64,000 bases of DNA from Prevotella sp. Its GTDB lineage: Bacteria; Bacteroidota; Bacteroidia; Bacteroidales; Bacteroidaceae. The translations under genes were made by a program, and so were the position numbers. The notes beneath the pieces are model-generated. The model saw only the letters and a list, made by a program, of their open reading frames with translations. It made no database searches and was not told where the DNA came from. Where the stretch lies: positions 86,540-150,539 of the forward strand of contig JAEEQH010000001.1 in the NCBI GenBank assembly GCA_016285245.1, given 5' to 3'. Below are positions 33,047-41,715 of the stretch, piece by piece (within the stretch, counting starts at the first letter, position 1; each line of letters starts with the position of its first letter).

Positions 33047-33527
33047 CAGTCTGCTGTTGACCGAAGCGAAAAAAAAAGCCCGCTGTTGACCGCTGCTAAA
33101 AAAAGTCCGCTGTTGTCCGCTGCTAAAAAAGTCCGCTGTTGTCCGCTGCTAAAAAAAGTAAAAAAAGTAGCCCGCTGTTGTCCGATGCGCACATAAAAAG
33201 TCCGCTGTTGACCGAAGCGCACATAAAAAAGTCCGCTGTTGTCCGATGCGAAAAGTAGCCCGCTGTTGTCCGATGCGCACATAAAAAGTCCGCTGTTGAC
33301 CGAAGCGCACATAAAAAAGTCCGCTATAGTCCGATGCGAAAAGTAGTCCGTTGTTGTCCGATGCGAAAAAAAGTAGTCCGTTGTTGTCCGATGCGAAAAA
33401 GAAGCAGTCCGCTGTTGTCCGATGCTAAAAAAGTAGTCCGCTGTTGTCCGATGCGAAAATAAGTAGTCCGTTGTTGTCCGATGCGTACATAAAAAGACCG
33501 CTGTTGACGGAAGCCTCACAAAAAAAG
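33047..33527 (+). repeat. Tandem array A: about 16 units of GTCCGCTGTTGTCCGATGC plus A-rich spacer
   Basis: About 16 copies of the core GTCCGCTGTTGTCCGATGC alternate with A-rich linkers (AAAAAGTA, GCACATAAAAA), and the unit length varies from 26 to 39 bases. Each core holds two TCCGNTG half-sites exactly 10 bases apart. A three-unit block (from 33170) is duplicated (from 33258), showing expansion by duplication. The spacers are not unique sequences, so this is not a CRISPR array. The minus-strand ORF over it is open only because the unit lacks stop codons. The array ends about 55 bases before the promoter-like site of the next gene. Confidence 0.9.
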
Positions 33528-33580
33528 TTAAATAGCAACACGTGCCCTACTTTTCTTCAGCAGTTTTCCTAAGTTTTCAT

Positions 33581-33588
33581 TAATTTTG
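33581..33588 (+). promoter_or_regulatory. Probable -7 box (TAATTTTG)
   Basis: TAATTTTG matches TAnnTTTG, but no TTTG is found 19-20 bases upstream. It predicts a start near 33595, which makes the ATG at 33618 more likely than the TTG at 33597. Confidence 0.5.
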
Positions 33589-33617
33589 CAGCAAAATTGA
33601 CAAGAACAAATAATCAT

Positions 33618-34145
33618 ATGGAAAAACAAATAATGCATGCATCTGACGAGCAGGCACAGCCACAGCGACAAGTAGTGGAACAGCGCCCACAGGTGTTGGA
33701 GTGCGACGTGGTGCGCTTTCAGAACAACAAGGAGAAGTGGGTGGCACTGGTGGGGCTGCTCGACGGCTACCCCTACGAGATATTCACCGGCCTGCAAGAC
33801 GAAGAAGAGGGCATCATGCTGCCCAAGTCGGTGAGCAAGGGGAAGATAGTGAAGCAGGTGAATGCCGACGGCACCAAGCGCTACGACTTCCAGTTTGAGA
33901 ACACACGCGGATACAAGATTACCGTAGAGGGCATCAACGAGAAGTTCAACCCCGAATACTGGAACTACGCCAAGCTCATCAGCGGCGTGCTGCGCTACGG
34001 CATGCCCATAGAGCGAGTCATCAAGCTGGTGGCCTCGCTATCGCTGCACGACGAGAGCATCAACACATGGAAGAACGGCGTGGAGCGCGCCCTGAAGAAA
34101 TACCTGCCAGGACAGGCCGACATTGCCAATGACGCTGCAGAGTAG
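33618..34145 (+). CDS. Stand-alone protein resembling the C-terminal (TSCPD-like) domain of class II ribonucleotide reductase
   Basis: 175 residues from the ATG at 33618. After a Gln-rich N-terminus (AQPQRQVVEQRPQ), the segment VVRFQNNKEKWVALVGLLDGYPYEIFTG, a variable loop, and YAKLISGVLRYGMPIERVIKLVASLSLHDESINTWKNGVERALKKYLPG recall, from memory, the C-terminal domain of adenosylcobalamin-dependent ribonucleotide reductases in Bacteroidota. No catalytic RNR domain and no Cys pair is present. I infer a detached RNR accessory domain; its role is unknown. It overlaps folB by 17 bases, so the two are coupled. The alternative is an unrelated conserved Bacteroidota protein. Confidence 0.6.
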   Translation: MEKQIMHASDEQAQPQRQVVEQRPQVLECDVVRFQNNKEKWVALVGLLDGYPYEIFTGLQDEEEGIMLPKSVSKGKIVKQVNADGTKRYDFQFENTRGYKITVEGINEKFNPEYWNYAKLISGVLRYGMPIERVIKLVASLSLHDESINTWKNGVERALKKYLPGQADIANDAAE

Positions 34146-34542
34146 TATCATCAGCATAGAAGGGCTGCGCCTGCATGCACATCACGGCGTACTGCCACAG
34201 GAGCGCCGCGTAGGTGGCGACTTCACGGTGAGCATATACGTACATTATAATATAGAGCAGGCCATGGCCACCGACCGTGTGGCCGACACGCTGAACTATG
34301 CCGAGCTGTGCAAGGTGGTGGAAGAGCAGATGGCAGTGCCGTCGAACCTGCTGGAGCATGCGGCAGGGCGCATCTGCAAGGCCGTGTTCGACCGTTTCAC
34401 ACAAGCCACGGCTATACGCCTGAAGCTCACCAAGCTGAACCCACCCATGGGTGCCGACTGCGCAGGAGCGAGTGTGGAAGTGGAGGTAAGTAAGGCCTTT
34501 GGTCTGTATGACAAAGCAATGATAAATGGCAAACACAACTGA
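34129..34542 (+). CDS. folB: Dihydroneopterin aldolase (FolB)
   Basis: 137 residues from the ATG at 34129, overlapping the previous stop. The motif IEGLRLHAHHGVLPQERRVGGDF with the conserved His-Gly and the downstream LNYAELCKVVEE match FolB. It converts 7,8-dihydroneopterin to 6-hydroxymethyl-dihydropterin and glycolaldehyde in folate synthesis. Length is slightly above the usual 120. It lies 5 bases before the amidase gene. Confidence 0.9.
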   Translation: MTLQSSIISIEGLRLHAHHGVLPQERRVGGDFTVSIYVHYNIEQAMATDRVADTLNYAELCKVVEEQMAVPSNLLEHAAGRICKAVFDRFTQATAIRLKLTKLNPPMGADCAGASVEVEVSKAFGLYDKAMINGKHN

Positions 34543-34547
34543 TTACT

Positions 34548-35786
34548 ATGCGTAGAACAATAACTACACTGCTGAGAAACAGATGGATGATGGTGATAGC
34601 TTTAGCACTCATCGTCTGTCATTTGTCATTTACCCACGCAGCGGCACAAGAGAAGCACAAGTACACCCTGGTGATTGATGCAGGCCACGGCGGCAAGGAC
34701 GGCGGTGCGTGTGCCAACGGCGCCAAGGAGAAAAACATCAACCTGAGCGTGGCACTGGCCTTCGGCAAGTTGGTGGAACAGAACTGTGCCGACGTAAAGG
34801 TGATATACACCCGCAAGACCGACGTGTTCATACCATTGCACCGCCGCGCAGAGATAGCCAACAAAAACAAGGCCGACGTATTCATATCCATACACACCAA
34901 CAGCGTGGAGAGCCGTAAGACTATTACAGGCATGGAGACCTATACCATGGGCATGCGCCGCAGCAACGAGAAGCGCAGCGCTGCCATGCGCGAGAACGAG
35001 GTCATCCTGATAGAGAGCGACTACCGCCAGCACTATGCAGGATTCGACCCGAACTCACCTGAAAGCTATATCATCTTCGACATGGTGAACGAGGCAAACA
35101 TGGCACAGAGCGTGGAGCTGGCACAGCTTATACAGAAAAACGTGTGTGCCACCGCCGGCCGGCCCAACAAAGGCGTGAAGCAAGATGCCTTCCTGGTGCT
35201 ACGCGAAACATCGATGCCCGCCTGCCTCATTGAGCTGGGCTACATCACCACCCCCTCGGAGGCAGCCTACCTCACCAAGCAGGCTAACGTCGATGCAATG
35301 GCACGCGGCATATACAAAGCTTTCGTGGCATACAAGAACAAGGGTGCCACATCCCCTACCCCACCCTCTACTCCCAGCACGCCCACTCCGCAAGAGCCCC
35401 CTGCCACACCTGCCGCAGCAGAGCCACCCGTCGCATCAGATGCCGCAGACACACCTGCTGCCACTGAGACCGCAGCCGCAACTGATGCCACAGATGCCGC
35501 AGTAGCTACTGCTGCACCCATCTTCAAGGTGCAAATCCTGGCCAGCGACCGCCAGCTGCGCCCCAACGACCGTCAGTTGAAAGGCCTGCAGGGTGTGGAC
35601 AGCTACAAGGAAGGCGCGCTGTGGAAGTACACCATCGGCGCTTCAGCCAACTACAACGAGATATACAAGCTGCGCAAAAGCGTGCTGCAGAAGTTTCCAC
35701 AGGCATTCATCATTGCCTTCAAGAACGGAGAGCGCGTCGATGCTGCCGAAGCCCTGCAGGAGTTCAAGCGCAACCAGCGGCGATAA
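34548..35786 (+). CDS. N-acetylmuramoyl-L-alanine amidase (Amidase_3) with C-terminal SPOR-like domain
   Basis: 412 residues. A signal-type helix (MMVIALALIVCHLSF) is followed by the zinc amidase domain: VIDAGHGGKDGG (first His), KNINLSVAL (Glu), ISIHTNSVE (second His) and the late catalytic Glu in CLIELGYITTPSEA. A Pro/Thr/Ala linker (about 265-325) leads to a C-terminal domain (FKVQILASDRQLRPND...) resembling a SPOR-like peptidoglycan-binding module. It cleaves the amide bond between MurNAc and the stem peptide, mainly at division. Followed by the MCE gene. Confidence 0.9.
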   Translation: MRRTITTLLRNRWMMVIALALIVCHLSFTHAAAQEKHKYTLVIDAGHGGKDGGACANGAKEKNINLSVALAFGKLVEQNCADVKVIYTRKTDVFIPLHRRAEIANKNKADVFISIHTNSVESRKTITGMETYTMGMRRSNEKRSAAMRENEVILIESDYRQHYAGFDPNSPESYIIFDMVNEANMAQSVELAQLIQKNVCATAGRPNKGVKQDAFLVLRETSMPACLIELGYITTPSEAAYLTKQANVDAMARGIYKAFVAYKNKGATSPTPPSTPSTPTPQEPPATPAAAEPPVASDAADTPAATETAAATDATDAAVATAAPIFKVQILASDRQLRPNDRQLKGLQGVDSYKEGALWKYTIGASANYNEIYKLRKSVLQKFPQAFIIAFKNGERVDAAEALQEFKRNQRR

Positions 35787-35856
35787 CTACAAGCACGGAT
35801 AGCACGTTTTTCACCATATAGAATAAGCAACACACGAATATAACGCATTAATAAGC

Positions 35857-36756
35857 ATGAAGATCTCTAACGAAATAAAGATTGCACTGGTGGCCATCGC
35901 AGCGGTAGTAGTGCTGTTCATAGGCCTGCATTTCCTCAAGGGCATGTCGCTGTTCTCCAGCAATGACGTCTACTATGTAGTCTTCGACGACGTAAGCGGA
36001 CTCTCACCCTCCAGCCCCATCTATGCCAACGGCTATCGTGTGGGCGTTATCAAGGACATAGACTATGACTACAGCCGCCCCGACCACATCATAGCCACAG
36101 CCGACCTCGACCCCAAGCTGCAGATGCACAAGGGAACGCGGGCCGAGATAGTGAGCGACTTTCTGGGCAACGTAAGGCTGGAGCTGCGCTTCGGCCCCGC
36201 TGAAGGCCGGCTGCTCACAGTAGGCGACACTATAGAGGGCGGCACACAAGAAGGACTGATGAGCAAGGCCGCCAACATGCTGCCGCAGATAGAGCAGATG
36301 CTGCCCAAGCTCGACTCCATACTGCAGAACATCAACCTGCTGGTGAGCGACCCGGCCCTCGCAACCACCATGCACAACGCCGAACAACTCACTGCCAGGC
36401 TCACCGCCACCTCGGCACAGCTGCACCAGCTCACTGCCCAGCTCAACCGCCACATGCCGCAGATGATGACCAAGGCCGAGGGCGTGCTGGCCAACACCGA
36501 GACACTCACAGCCAACCTCTCGCAGGTGGACATCGAAGCCACCATGCAGCGCGTAGACCATGCACTGGCCAACGTAGAACAGCTCACCGCCAAGCTGAAC
36601 AGCCCCAACGGCACCGTGGGAATGCTACTGAACGACACACAGCTCTACGACCACCTCAACGCCACCATGCGCGATGTCGACTCGCTGCTACTCGACTTCA
36701 AGAGCCATCCACGGCGCTACATCAACCTGTCTGTTTTCGGCAAAAAAGACAAGTAA
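35857..36756 (+). CDS. MlaD/MCE-domain lipid-transport protein
   Basis: 299 residues. An N-terminal membrane anchor (IALVAIAAVVVLFIGLHFLKG) is followed by one MCE domain (VYYVVFDDVSGLSPSSPIYANGYRVGVIKDI). A long helical C-terminus contains repeated heptad-like QLTA/L segments (about 150-260). It is a periplasmic substrate-binding ring component of Mla-type phospholipid transport. The MlaE/MlaF partners are not in the window. It lies 70 bases after the amidase gene, probably in the same transcript. Confidence 0.85.
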   Translation: MKISNEIKIALVAIAAVVVLFIGLHFLKGMSLFSSNDVYYVVFDDVSGLSPSSPIYANGYRVGVIKDIDYDYSRPDHIIATADLDPKLQMHKGTRAEIVSDFLGNVRLELRFGPAEGRLLTVGDTIEGGTQEGLMSKAANMLPQIEQMLPKLDSILQNINLLVSDPALATTMHNAEQLTARLTATSAQLHQLTAQLNRHMPQMMTKAEGVLANTETLTANLSQVDIEATMQRVDHALANVEQLTAKLNSPNGTVGMLLNDTQLYDHLNATMRDVDSLLLDFKSHPRRYINLSVFGKKDK

Positions 36757-36925
36757 TTTTATTTCGTCTAAATAACAAACAGCACGTAAAGCCCGATTAG
36801 TGTCTCTGCAAATCACTGAAAGCCAAAACCTTTTAACTGTGCAAGACCTGAATCTTGCAAAAAAACGTGAAACAACATAATTTGCCAAGGAATAGAAAGT
36901 TACGGCGTTTGTAAACACAGTGGTC

Positions 36926-36969
36926 TTTTTCTACACATTTGCACAGGTCATTTTTTTTTGCGACCTTTG
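36926..36969 (+). promoter_or_regulatory. dnaA promoter with overlapping TTTTTCTACACATTT site
   Basis: TTTG at 36938-36941 and GACCTTTG at 36962-36969, with a 20-base spacer. The 15-mer TTTTTCTACACATTT overlapping the -33 box recurs, in coding-strand orientation, upstream of porP. It is two mismatches from a DnaA box, so autoregulation is possible but unproven. The rest of the 301-base gap before dnaA is AT-rich, with one CGAAAGT...ACTTTCG inverted repeat (36975-37001). Confidence 0.6.
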
Positions 36970-37057
36970 CACTCCGAAAGTAAATGAAAAACCACTTTCG
37001 CCTAGTGATAGTCGATAACAATCAACTTTCAGACCAGGAATAATCTAAAACGCAAGA

Positions 37058-38464
37058 ATGCAAAAGAGTCATCAGGCGCTCTGGCAACACTGCCTGCACC
37101 TCATCAAGCAGAATGTTGCTGAGCAGACATACAAGACGTGGTTCGAGCCCATTGTCTTCGAGAGCTATGACGAAAAGCTCTCGACGGTACTGGTGCAGGT
37201 TCCAAGCCCGTACATATACGAGTTCTTGGAGCAACACTACGTGCGTCTGATGGCCTGGGCACTCAACAACAGCTTCAAGACCAACGTAAAGCTGAAGTAC
37301 CGTCTTGTGGTGGACCGCGAGAACGGCAAGACACAAGAGGTGGAGGGAGAGCGCCCCGCTGAAATCGACCCCCCTGCCGGCACCCGCGCCAACCAGTCGC
37401 CCACAGTGTTCGATGGCGCCAAGTCACAGCAGCTCAACCCGCAGCTCGACCCCAATAAGACTTTCGAGAGTTTCATCGAGGGCGACTCCAACAAGCTGCC
37501 GCGAGCCGTAGGACTGTCCATCAGCGAGCATCCGGGCAAGTCAACCTTCAACCCCTTCTTCGTGTTCGGCCCTTCCGGCTGTGGAAAGACCCACCTCATC
37601 AATGCCATCGGCGTGGAGTGCAAGCGCCGCGCCCCCAAGAGCCGCGTGCTCTACGTGTCGGCACGCCTCTTCCAGGTGCAGTACACCGATGCCGTGAGGC
37701 AGAACACCGTCAACGACTTCATCAACTTCTACCAGACCATCGATGTGCTCATCGTCGACGACATACAGGAGTGGGTGTCATCGCCAAAGACACTCGACAC
37801 CTTCTTCTTCATCTTCGACCACTTGTTCCGCCTTGGCAAGCAGATAATCCTGGCCAGCGACCGGCCACCCGTCGACCTTGACGGTGTGAAAGAACGCCTG
37901 CTCACCCGCTTCTCCTGCGGACTCATTGCCGAGTTAGAGAAGCCCGACACGCAGCTCTGCGTAGACATACTCAACGACAAGTGCAGCCGCGACGGACTGA
38001 AGATTCCTGCTGATGTCATCCTCTACATTGCACAAACAGCCAATGGCAGCGTGCGCGACCTGCAGGGAGTGGTCAACTCGCTCATGGCCTATAGCATTGT
38101 CTACAACTCAGCCATCGACATGCATCTGGCCGAGCGCCTCATCAAGCGCGCCGTGAAGGTGGACAATGCTCCGCTCACCATCGACGAGATTCTCGACCGT
38201 GTATGCCAGCACTACGGCGTCAGCCAGCAGAATGTGTTCAGCAAGAGCCGCAAGCGCGAATTTGTGCAAGTGCGCCAGGTGAGCATGTACCTGGCTCAGA
38301 AGTACACCAAGATGCCCGCTTCGCGCATAGGCCAGCTCATTGGCGGGCGCGACCACAGCACCGTGCTCCACAGCTGCGCAGCAGTGGAACAGCGGCTGAA
38401 GGTAGACAAGGCTTTTGTTGACGACATCAACAGCATTGAGCAGTCGTTCAAGCTGAAACAATAA
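37058..38464 (+). CDS. dnaA: Chromosomal replication initiator DnaA
   Basis: 468 residues. Domain I is HQALWQHCLHLIKQNVAEQTYKTWFEPI, followed by the linker domain II. The AAA+ domain has Walker A GPSGCGKTH (about residue 170) and Walker B VLIVDDIQ, and the DNA-binding domain ends with the DnaA signature GGRDHSTVLHSCAAVEQ. It initiates replication at oriC. The downstream side is occupied by array B. Confidence 0.97.
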   Translation: MQKSHQALWQHCLHLIKQNVAEQTYKTWFEPIVFESYDEKLSTVLVQVPSPYIYEFLEQHYVRLMAWALNNSFKTNVKLKYRLVVDRENGKTQEVEGERPAEIDPPAGTRANQSPTVFDGAKSQQLNPQLDPNKTFESFIEGDSNKLPRAVGLSISEHPGKSTFNPFFVFGPSGCGKTHLINAIGVECKRRAPKSRVLYVSARLFQVQYTDAVRQNTVNDFINFYQTIDVLIVDDIQEWVSSPKTLDTFFFIFDHLFRLGKQIILASDRPPVDLDGVKERLLTRFSCGLIAELEKPDTQLCVDILNDKCSRDGLKIPADVILYIAQTANGSVRDLQGVVNSLMAYSIVYNSAIDMHLAERLIKRAVKVDNAPLTIDEILDRVCQHYGVSQQNVFSKSRKREFVQVRQVSMYLAQKYTKMPASRIGQLIGGRDHSTVLHSCAAVEQRLKVDKAFVDDINSIEQSFKLKQ

Positions 38465-38474
38465 CGCCCCCCGT

Positions 38475-38568
38475 CTGCAACGTTGCAGGCAAGACAACAG
38501 TGGACTTACCTAGCTACGCCGCAACTGATACTATTAGCAGAGGACAACAGCGGACTACAACGGACTTA
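38475..38568. repeat. CTGCAACGTTGCAG palindrome and inverted copies of the array-B unit
   Basis: A perfect 14-bp palindrome lies 10 bases after the dnaA stop. GACAACAGTGGACTTA and GGACAACAGCGGACTACAACGGACTTA follow. These are reverse complements of the array-B core (AGTCCGCTGTTGTCC), so the array begins with an inverted flank. Confidence 0.75.
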
Positions 38569-38583
38569 TGTGCCACATTGTAA

Positions 38584-39112
38584 GTCCGCTGCAAATTATT
38601 AGTCCGTGGTTATCCGCTGCAAAATATTAGTCCGTTGTTGTCCGCTGCATAATAATAGTCCGCTGTAGTCCGCTGCAAAATATTAGTCCGCTGTTGTCCG
38701 CTGCATAATAATAGTCCGCTGTAGTCCGCTGCAAATTATTAGTCCGCTGTTGTCCGCTGCATTATAATAGTCCGTTGTTGTCCGCTGCAAAATATCTGTC
38801 CGCTGTTGTCCGATGCATAATAATAGTCCGCTGTTGTCCGATGCATAATAATAGCCCGCTGTTGTCCGCTGCAAAATAATAGTCCGCTGTTGTCCGATGC
38901 AAAATATCAGTCCGCTGTTGTCCGCTGCAAAATAATAGTCCGCTGTTGTCCGATGCAAAATATCAGTCCGCTGTTGTCCGCTGCATTATAATAGTCCGCT
39001 GTTGTCCGATGCATTATAATAGTCCCCTGTTGTCCGATGCAAAATAATAGTCCGCTGCAAAAATCAGTCCGTTGTTATCCGCTGCAAAAAGAGTCCGTGG
39101 TTGTCCGCGTCC
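38584..39112 (+). repeat. Tandem array B: 28-bp units, exact period over about 450 bases
   Basis: GTCCG starts recur at exactly 28-base intervals from 38602 to 39050 (17 starts), with truncated units at both edges. The consensus is GTCCGCTGTTGTCCGCTGCAAAATAATA, the second half-site being TCCGCTG or TCCGATG. The two half-sites in a unit are 10 bases apart, one helical turn. Variants often alternate with a 56-base super-period. Its core is the same as that of array A, so the arrays are related. It ends about 30 bases before the promoter of the cobalamin-riboswitch operon. Confidence 0.92.
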
Positions 39113-39143
39113 TGAATAAATACCAGCTTTTTTTGCAGAAAAA

Positions 39144-39175
39144 TTTGGTTATTATACCAAATCTTTATACCTTTG
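39144..39175 (+). promoter_or_regulatory. Promoter of the cobalamin-riboswitch operon
   Basis: TTTG at 39144-39147 and TACCTTTG at 39168-39175, spacer 20, match the consensus exactly. Confidence 0.85.
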
Positions 39176-39178
39176 CAC

Positions 39179-39396
39179 CCGCAACAGGAAACTGGAGCCT
39201 ACAGATGGCTGCAGTGCAAGGGAACCGGGTGAGAATCCCGGACAGTACCTGCTGCTGTAATCCTCGTTTAAGAGGTTTGCCTGTATAACGCCACTGAGCA
39301 GCCCGCCTTCTCCCCATCCACACGATGTGGAGGAGCGAGGGTGGAACTCGGGAAGGCAAGGCAGACTGGGGAGAGTCAGAATACCTGCCGTTGCAA
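39179..39396 (+). ncRNA. Cobalamin riboswitch
   Basis: The conserved core AAGGGAACCGGGTGAGAATCCCGG, the following CTGCTGCTGTAATCC, GCCACTG, and the B12 box AGTCAGAATACCTGCC (39374-39389) are all present. The closing P1 helix GCAAC (39181) pairs with GTTGC (39390-39394). A GCGCCGCT...AGCGGAGGCG hairpin follows (39408-39432) just before the receptor start and could be the expression platform. Adenosylcobalamin or methylcobalamin binding would repress the receptor and chelatase downstream. Confidence 0.92.
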
Positions 39397-39447
39397 GGCT
39401 GAAAAACGCGCCGCTCAGGAGCAAGCGGAGGCGTAAGAAGTAAAAGA

Positions 39448-41634
39448 ATGACGAAGTCGAATCGTACATCGAAAATGAGTAAATCGTCAATCCTCGCGGT
39501 GCTGGCCTTCATGGCTTGCGCTACTGTGTCGTTGGCGCAAGATGTGCTGCAGGGCGACTCGCTGCAGGAGGTGGTGGTGACGGGCACCGGCACGCGCCAC
39601 CTGCTGAAGAACACGCCCGTGCAGACAGAAGTCATATCGCGACAGATGCTGGCGAGCTATGGCGGCAAGAGTCTGGAGGACATTCTCAGCGGACTGACCG
39701 CGTCGTTTGCCTTTAACGAGGGCGACATGGGCAGCCAGACCCAGCTGAACGGACTAGGCAACAACTACATCCTGATACTGGTGGACGGGAAGCGTATACA
39801 CGGCGACGTGGGAGGCGAGAACGACCTGGGTCTGATAGACCCTCACAACATTGAGCGCATAGAGATAGTGAAGGGAGCGCAGAGCGCGCTCTACGGCAGC
39901 GACGCCATGGCAGGTGTCATCAACATCATCACCAAGCGGCACGACACAGAGGGCTGGCTCGTGGAGAACTCCACCCGCTACGGCTCGCACAACGACCTGC
40001 GCCAGCACAACGGCGTGGGACTGCGATGGGGCCAGTGGCAATCGTACACCAACTTCCAGCTGCAGCACACCGACGGTTGGCAGAACACCACGAATGAGTA
40101 TACCGAAGCAAAGATGATTACCGACACGCGCAACCACACGGTGAACAAATACACCAACTGGCAGATAGCGGAGCGGCTGACCTACACGCCAACGAAAGAC
40201 ATGGAGCTCTATGCCGACGGCAGCTACTACACCAAGCGCATATACCGCCCCACCGACGGGCGCCACCCCTCGTGCGACGTCTACACCTACGACCTGAAGT
40301 ACCGCAATGCCTCGGCTGCTGCGGGCGGCAAGTGGTATGTGGGCGGCGAGCAGCCTGAAGCGGGCAGCAAGCGCAATGTGGTGACGCTCGACGTGAGCTG
40401 GGACAGGCATGCCTACTACTATGCCTTCACCGATACCACCCTGGAGGATGGCTACTACCGCGGACAGTTTACCCACTACTATCCTTACTTCACTGGGCAG
40501 ACCAACTTGCAGAGCGACCAGCAGCGCACCATGGCCAACGCCAAAGGGGTGTTCTACCTGCCCCACGACCACACACTGAACGTGGGAGCAGAATACCGCT
40601 ACGACTATCTGAAAGCACCCATGCGCGTGAACGGCGGGAAGGCCGACGACTGGACGGCTGCCGTGTATGCGCAGGATGAGTTCGACCCCTTCAGCTGGCT
40701 CAACATCACCGCCGGCGTGCGACTGATAGACAACAATGCCTTTGGCCTGCACGTCACCCCGAAGCTAAGCACCATGGTGTCGGTGGGCAACTGGCGCCTG
40801 CGCGCAGGATGGAGCCAAGGCTTCAAGTCGCCCACCACGAAAGAACTGGGCTACCACTACGTGAAGCAGATGGGGGCCAACACCTATTATTATATGGGCA
40901 ACACGAAACTCGATGCACAGACCAGCAACTACTGGTCGGCCAACGTGGAGTATCGCACCGACCGGTTCACCTGTTCGGTCACGGGCTACGTTAACCGCCT
41001 CGACAACATGATTACACTGGTCAATGTGCCCGTGAGCGAGATACCGCCCGGAGCCACGTCGGCCTTCGCCGGCGACGGCAGTACCAACATCATTCCGCGC
41101 ATGTATAAAAATGCAGAGGATGCCAAGACCTACGGCGTGGACATGAACCTCAGCTGCAACATCAGCAAGGAGCTGACCCTCGGCGGCAACTACAGCTACT
41201 TAGACACGAAGGCCAACGTATATAACACGACGCATGGGGTGCTGCACGAGGTGGTGATCGACGGCATGGCGCATCACAAATGGAACGGTTTCGTGACGTG
41301 GAGCCACCGTTTCTCCGACAGCTACCGCTTAGGGCTGAACCTCAGCACACGCGGGTCGAGCCGGCGCTACTATGAGAACGACGGCGACGGAAAGGCATAC
41401 CAGCTCTGGCGGCTTAACACCACCCACGACCTGGGGCACAGCAAGCTGGCTTCCTATCGCGTGGAATTAGGGGTAGACAACATCTTCAACTACAAAGACA
41501 CCACCCCGCGCCCCTACCACTTAGGCACCACGTCGCCAGGCACCACGCTCTACGCCACACTCACGGTGAAGTTTAATAAAGGAAAACGGGTGAAGGCATC
41601 GGCCGTGCGCTCGATGAAAGAAGACGAAGAGTGA
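39448..41634 (+). CDS. btuB: TonB-dependent receptor, BtuB-like, under cobalamin riboswitch control
   Basis: 728 residues from the ATG at 39448; the ATG at 39475 (MSKSSILAVLAFMACATVSLAQ) gives a more standard signal peptide and is a good alternative. The TonB-box-like segment SLQEVVVTGTGTR is followed by a plug domain (LGNNYILILVDGKRI, VEIVKGAQSALYGSDAMAGVINI-type motifs) and a barrel. The riboswitch upstream and the chelatase downstream point to corrinoid or another tetrapyrrole as substrate. Ligand specificity cannot be read from the sequence alone. Confidence 0.88.
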   Translation: MTKSNRTSKMSKSSILAVLAFMACATVSLAQDVLQGDSLQEVVVTGTGTRHLLKNTPVQTEVISRQMLASYGGKSLEDILSGLTASFAFNEGDMGSQTQLNGLGNNYILILVDGKRIHGDVGGENDLGLIDPHNIERIEIVKGAQSALYGSDAMAGVINIITKRHDTEGWLVENSTRYGSHNDLRQHNGVGLRWGQWQSYTNFQLQHTDGWQNTTNEYTEAKMITDTRNHTVNKYTNWQIAERLTYTPTKDMELYADGSYYTKRIYRPTDGRHPSCDVYTYDLKYRNASAAAGGKWYVGGEQPEAGSKRNVVTLDVSWDRHAYYYAFTDTTLEDGYYRGQFTHYYPYFTGQTNLQSDQQRTMANAKGVFYLPHDHTLNVGAEYRYDYLKAPMRVNGGKADDWTAAVYAQDEFDPFSWLNITAGVRLIDNNAFGLHVTPKLSTMVSVGNWRLRAGWSQGFKSPTTKELGYHYVKQMGANTYYYMGNTKLDAQTSNYWSANVEYRTDRFTCSVTGYVNRLDNMITLVNVPVSEIPPGATSAFAGDGSTNIIPRMYKNAEDAKTYGVDMNLSCNISKELTLGGNYSYLDTKANVYNTTHGVLHEVVIDGMAHHKWNGFVTWSHRFSDSYRLGLNLSTRGSSRRYYENDGDGKAYQLWRLNTTHDLGHSKLASYRVELGVDNIFNYKDTTPRPYHLGTTSPGTTLYATLTVKFNKGKRVKASAVRSMKEDEE

Positions 41635-41715
41635 ACATTTTATTGTTTGAAGTGTATAGATAAGAAAGAAGAACAGAAGCATTCGTTAATTAACATTTTA
41701 AAAACAACAAACACT

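Noticed and set aside
32974-33519. Minus-strand ORF of 181 aa over array A, and similar 91-aa ORF over array B
   Set aside because: The repeat unit simply lacks stop codons on that strand, so the frame is open by composition. There is no start context, and the 28-bp period is not a multiple of three.
33047-33527. Array A as a CRISPR array
   Set aside because: The spacers are A-rich and repeated, not unique, and no cas genes are nearby.
36757-37057. The dnaA upstream gap as oriC
   Set aside because: No clear cluster of DnaA boxes (TTATCCACA-like) could be found by eye; only one two-mismatch site.
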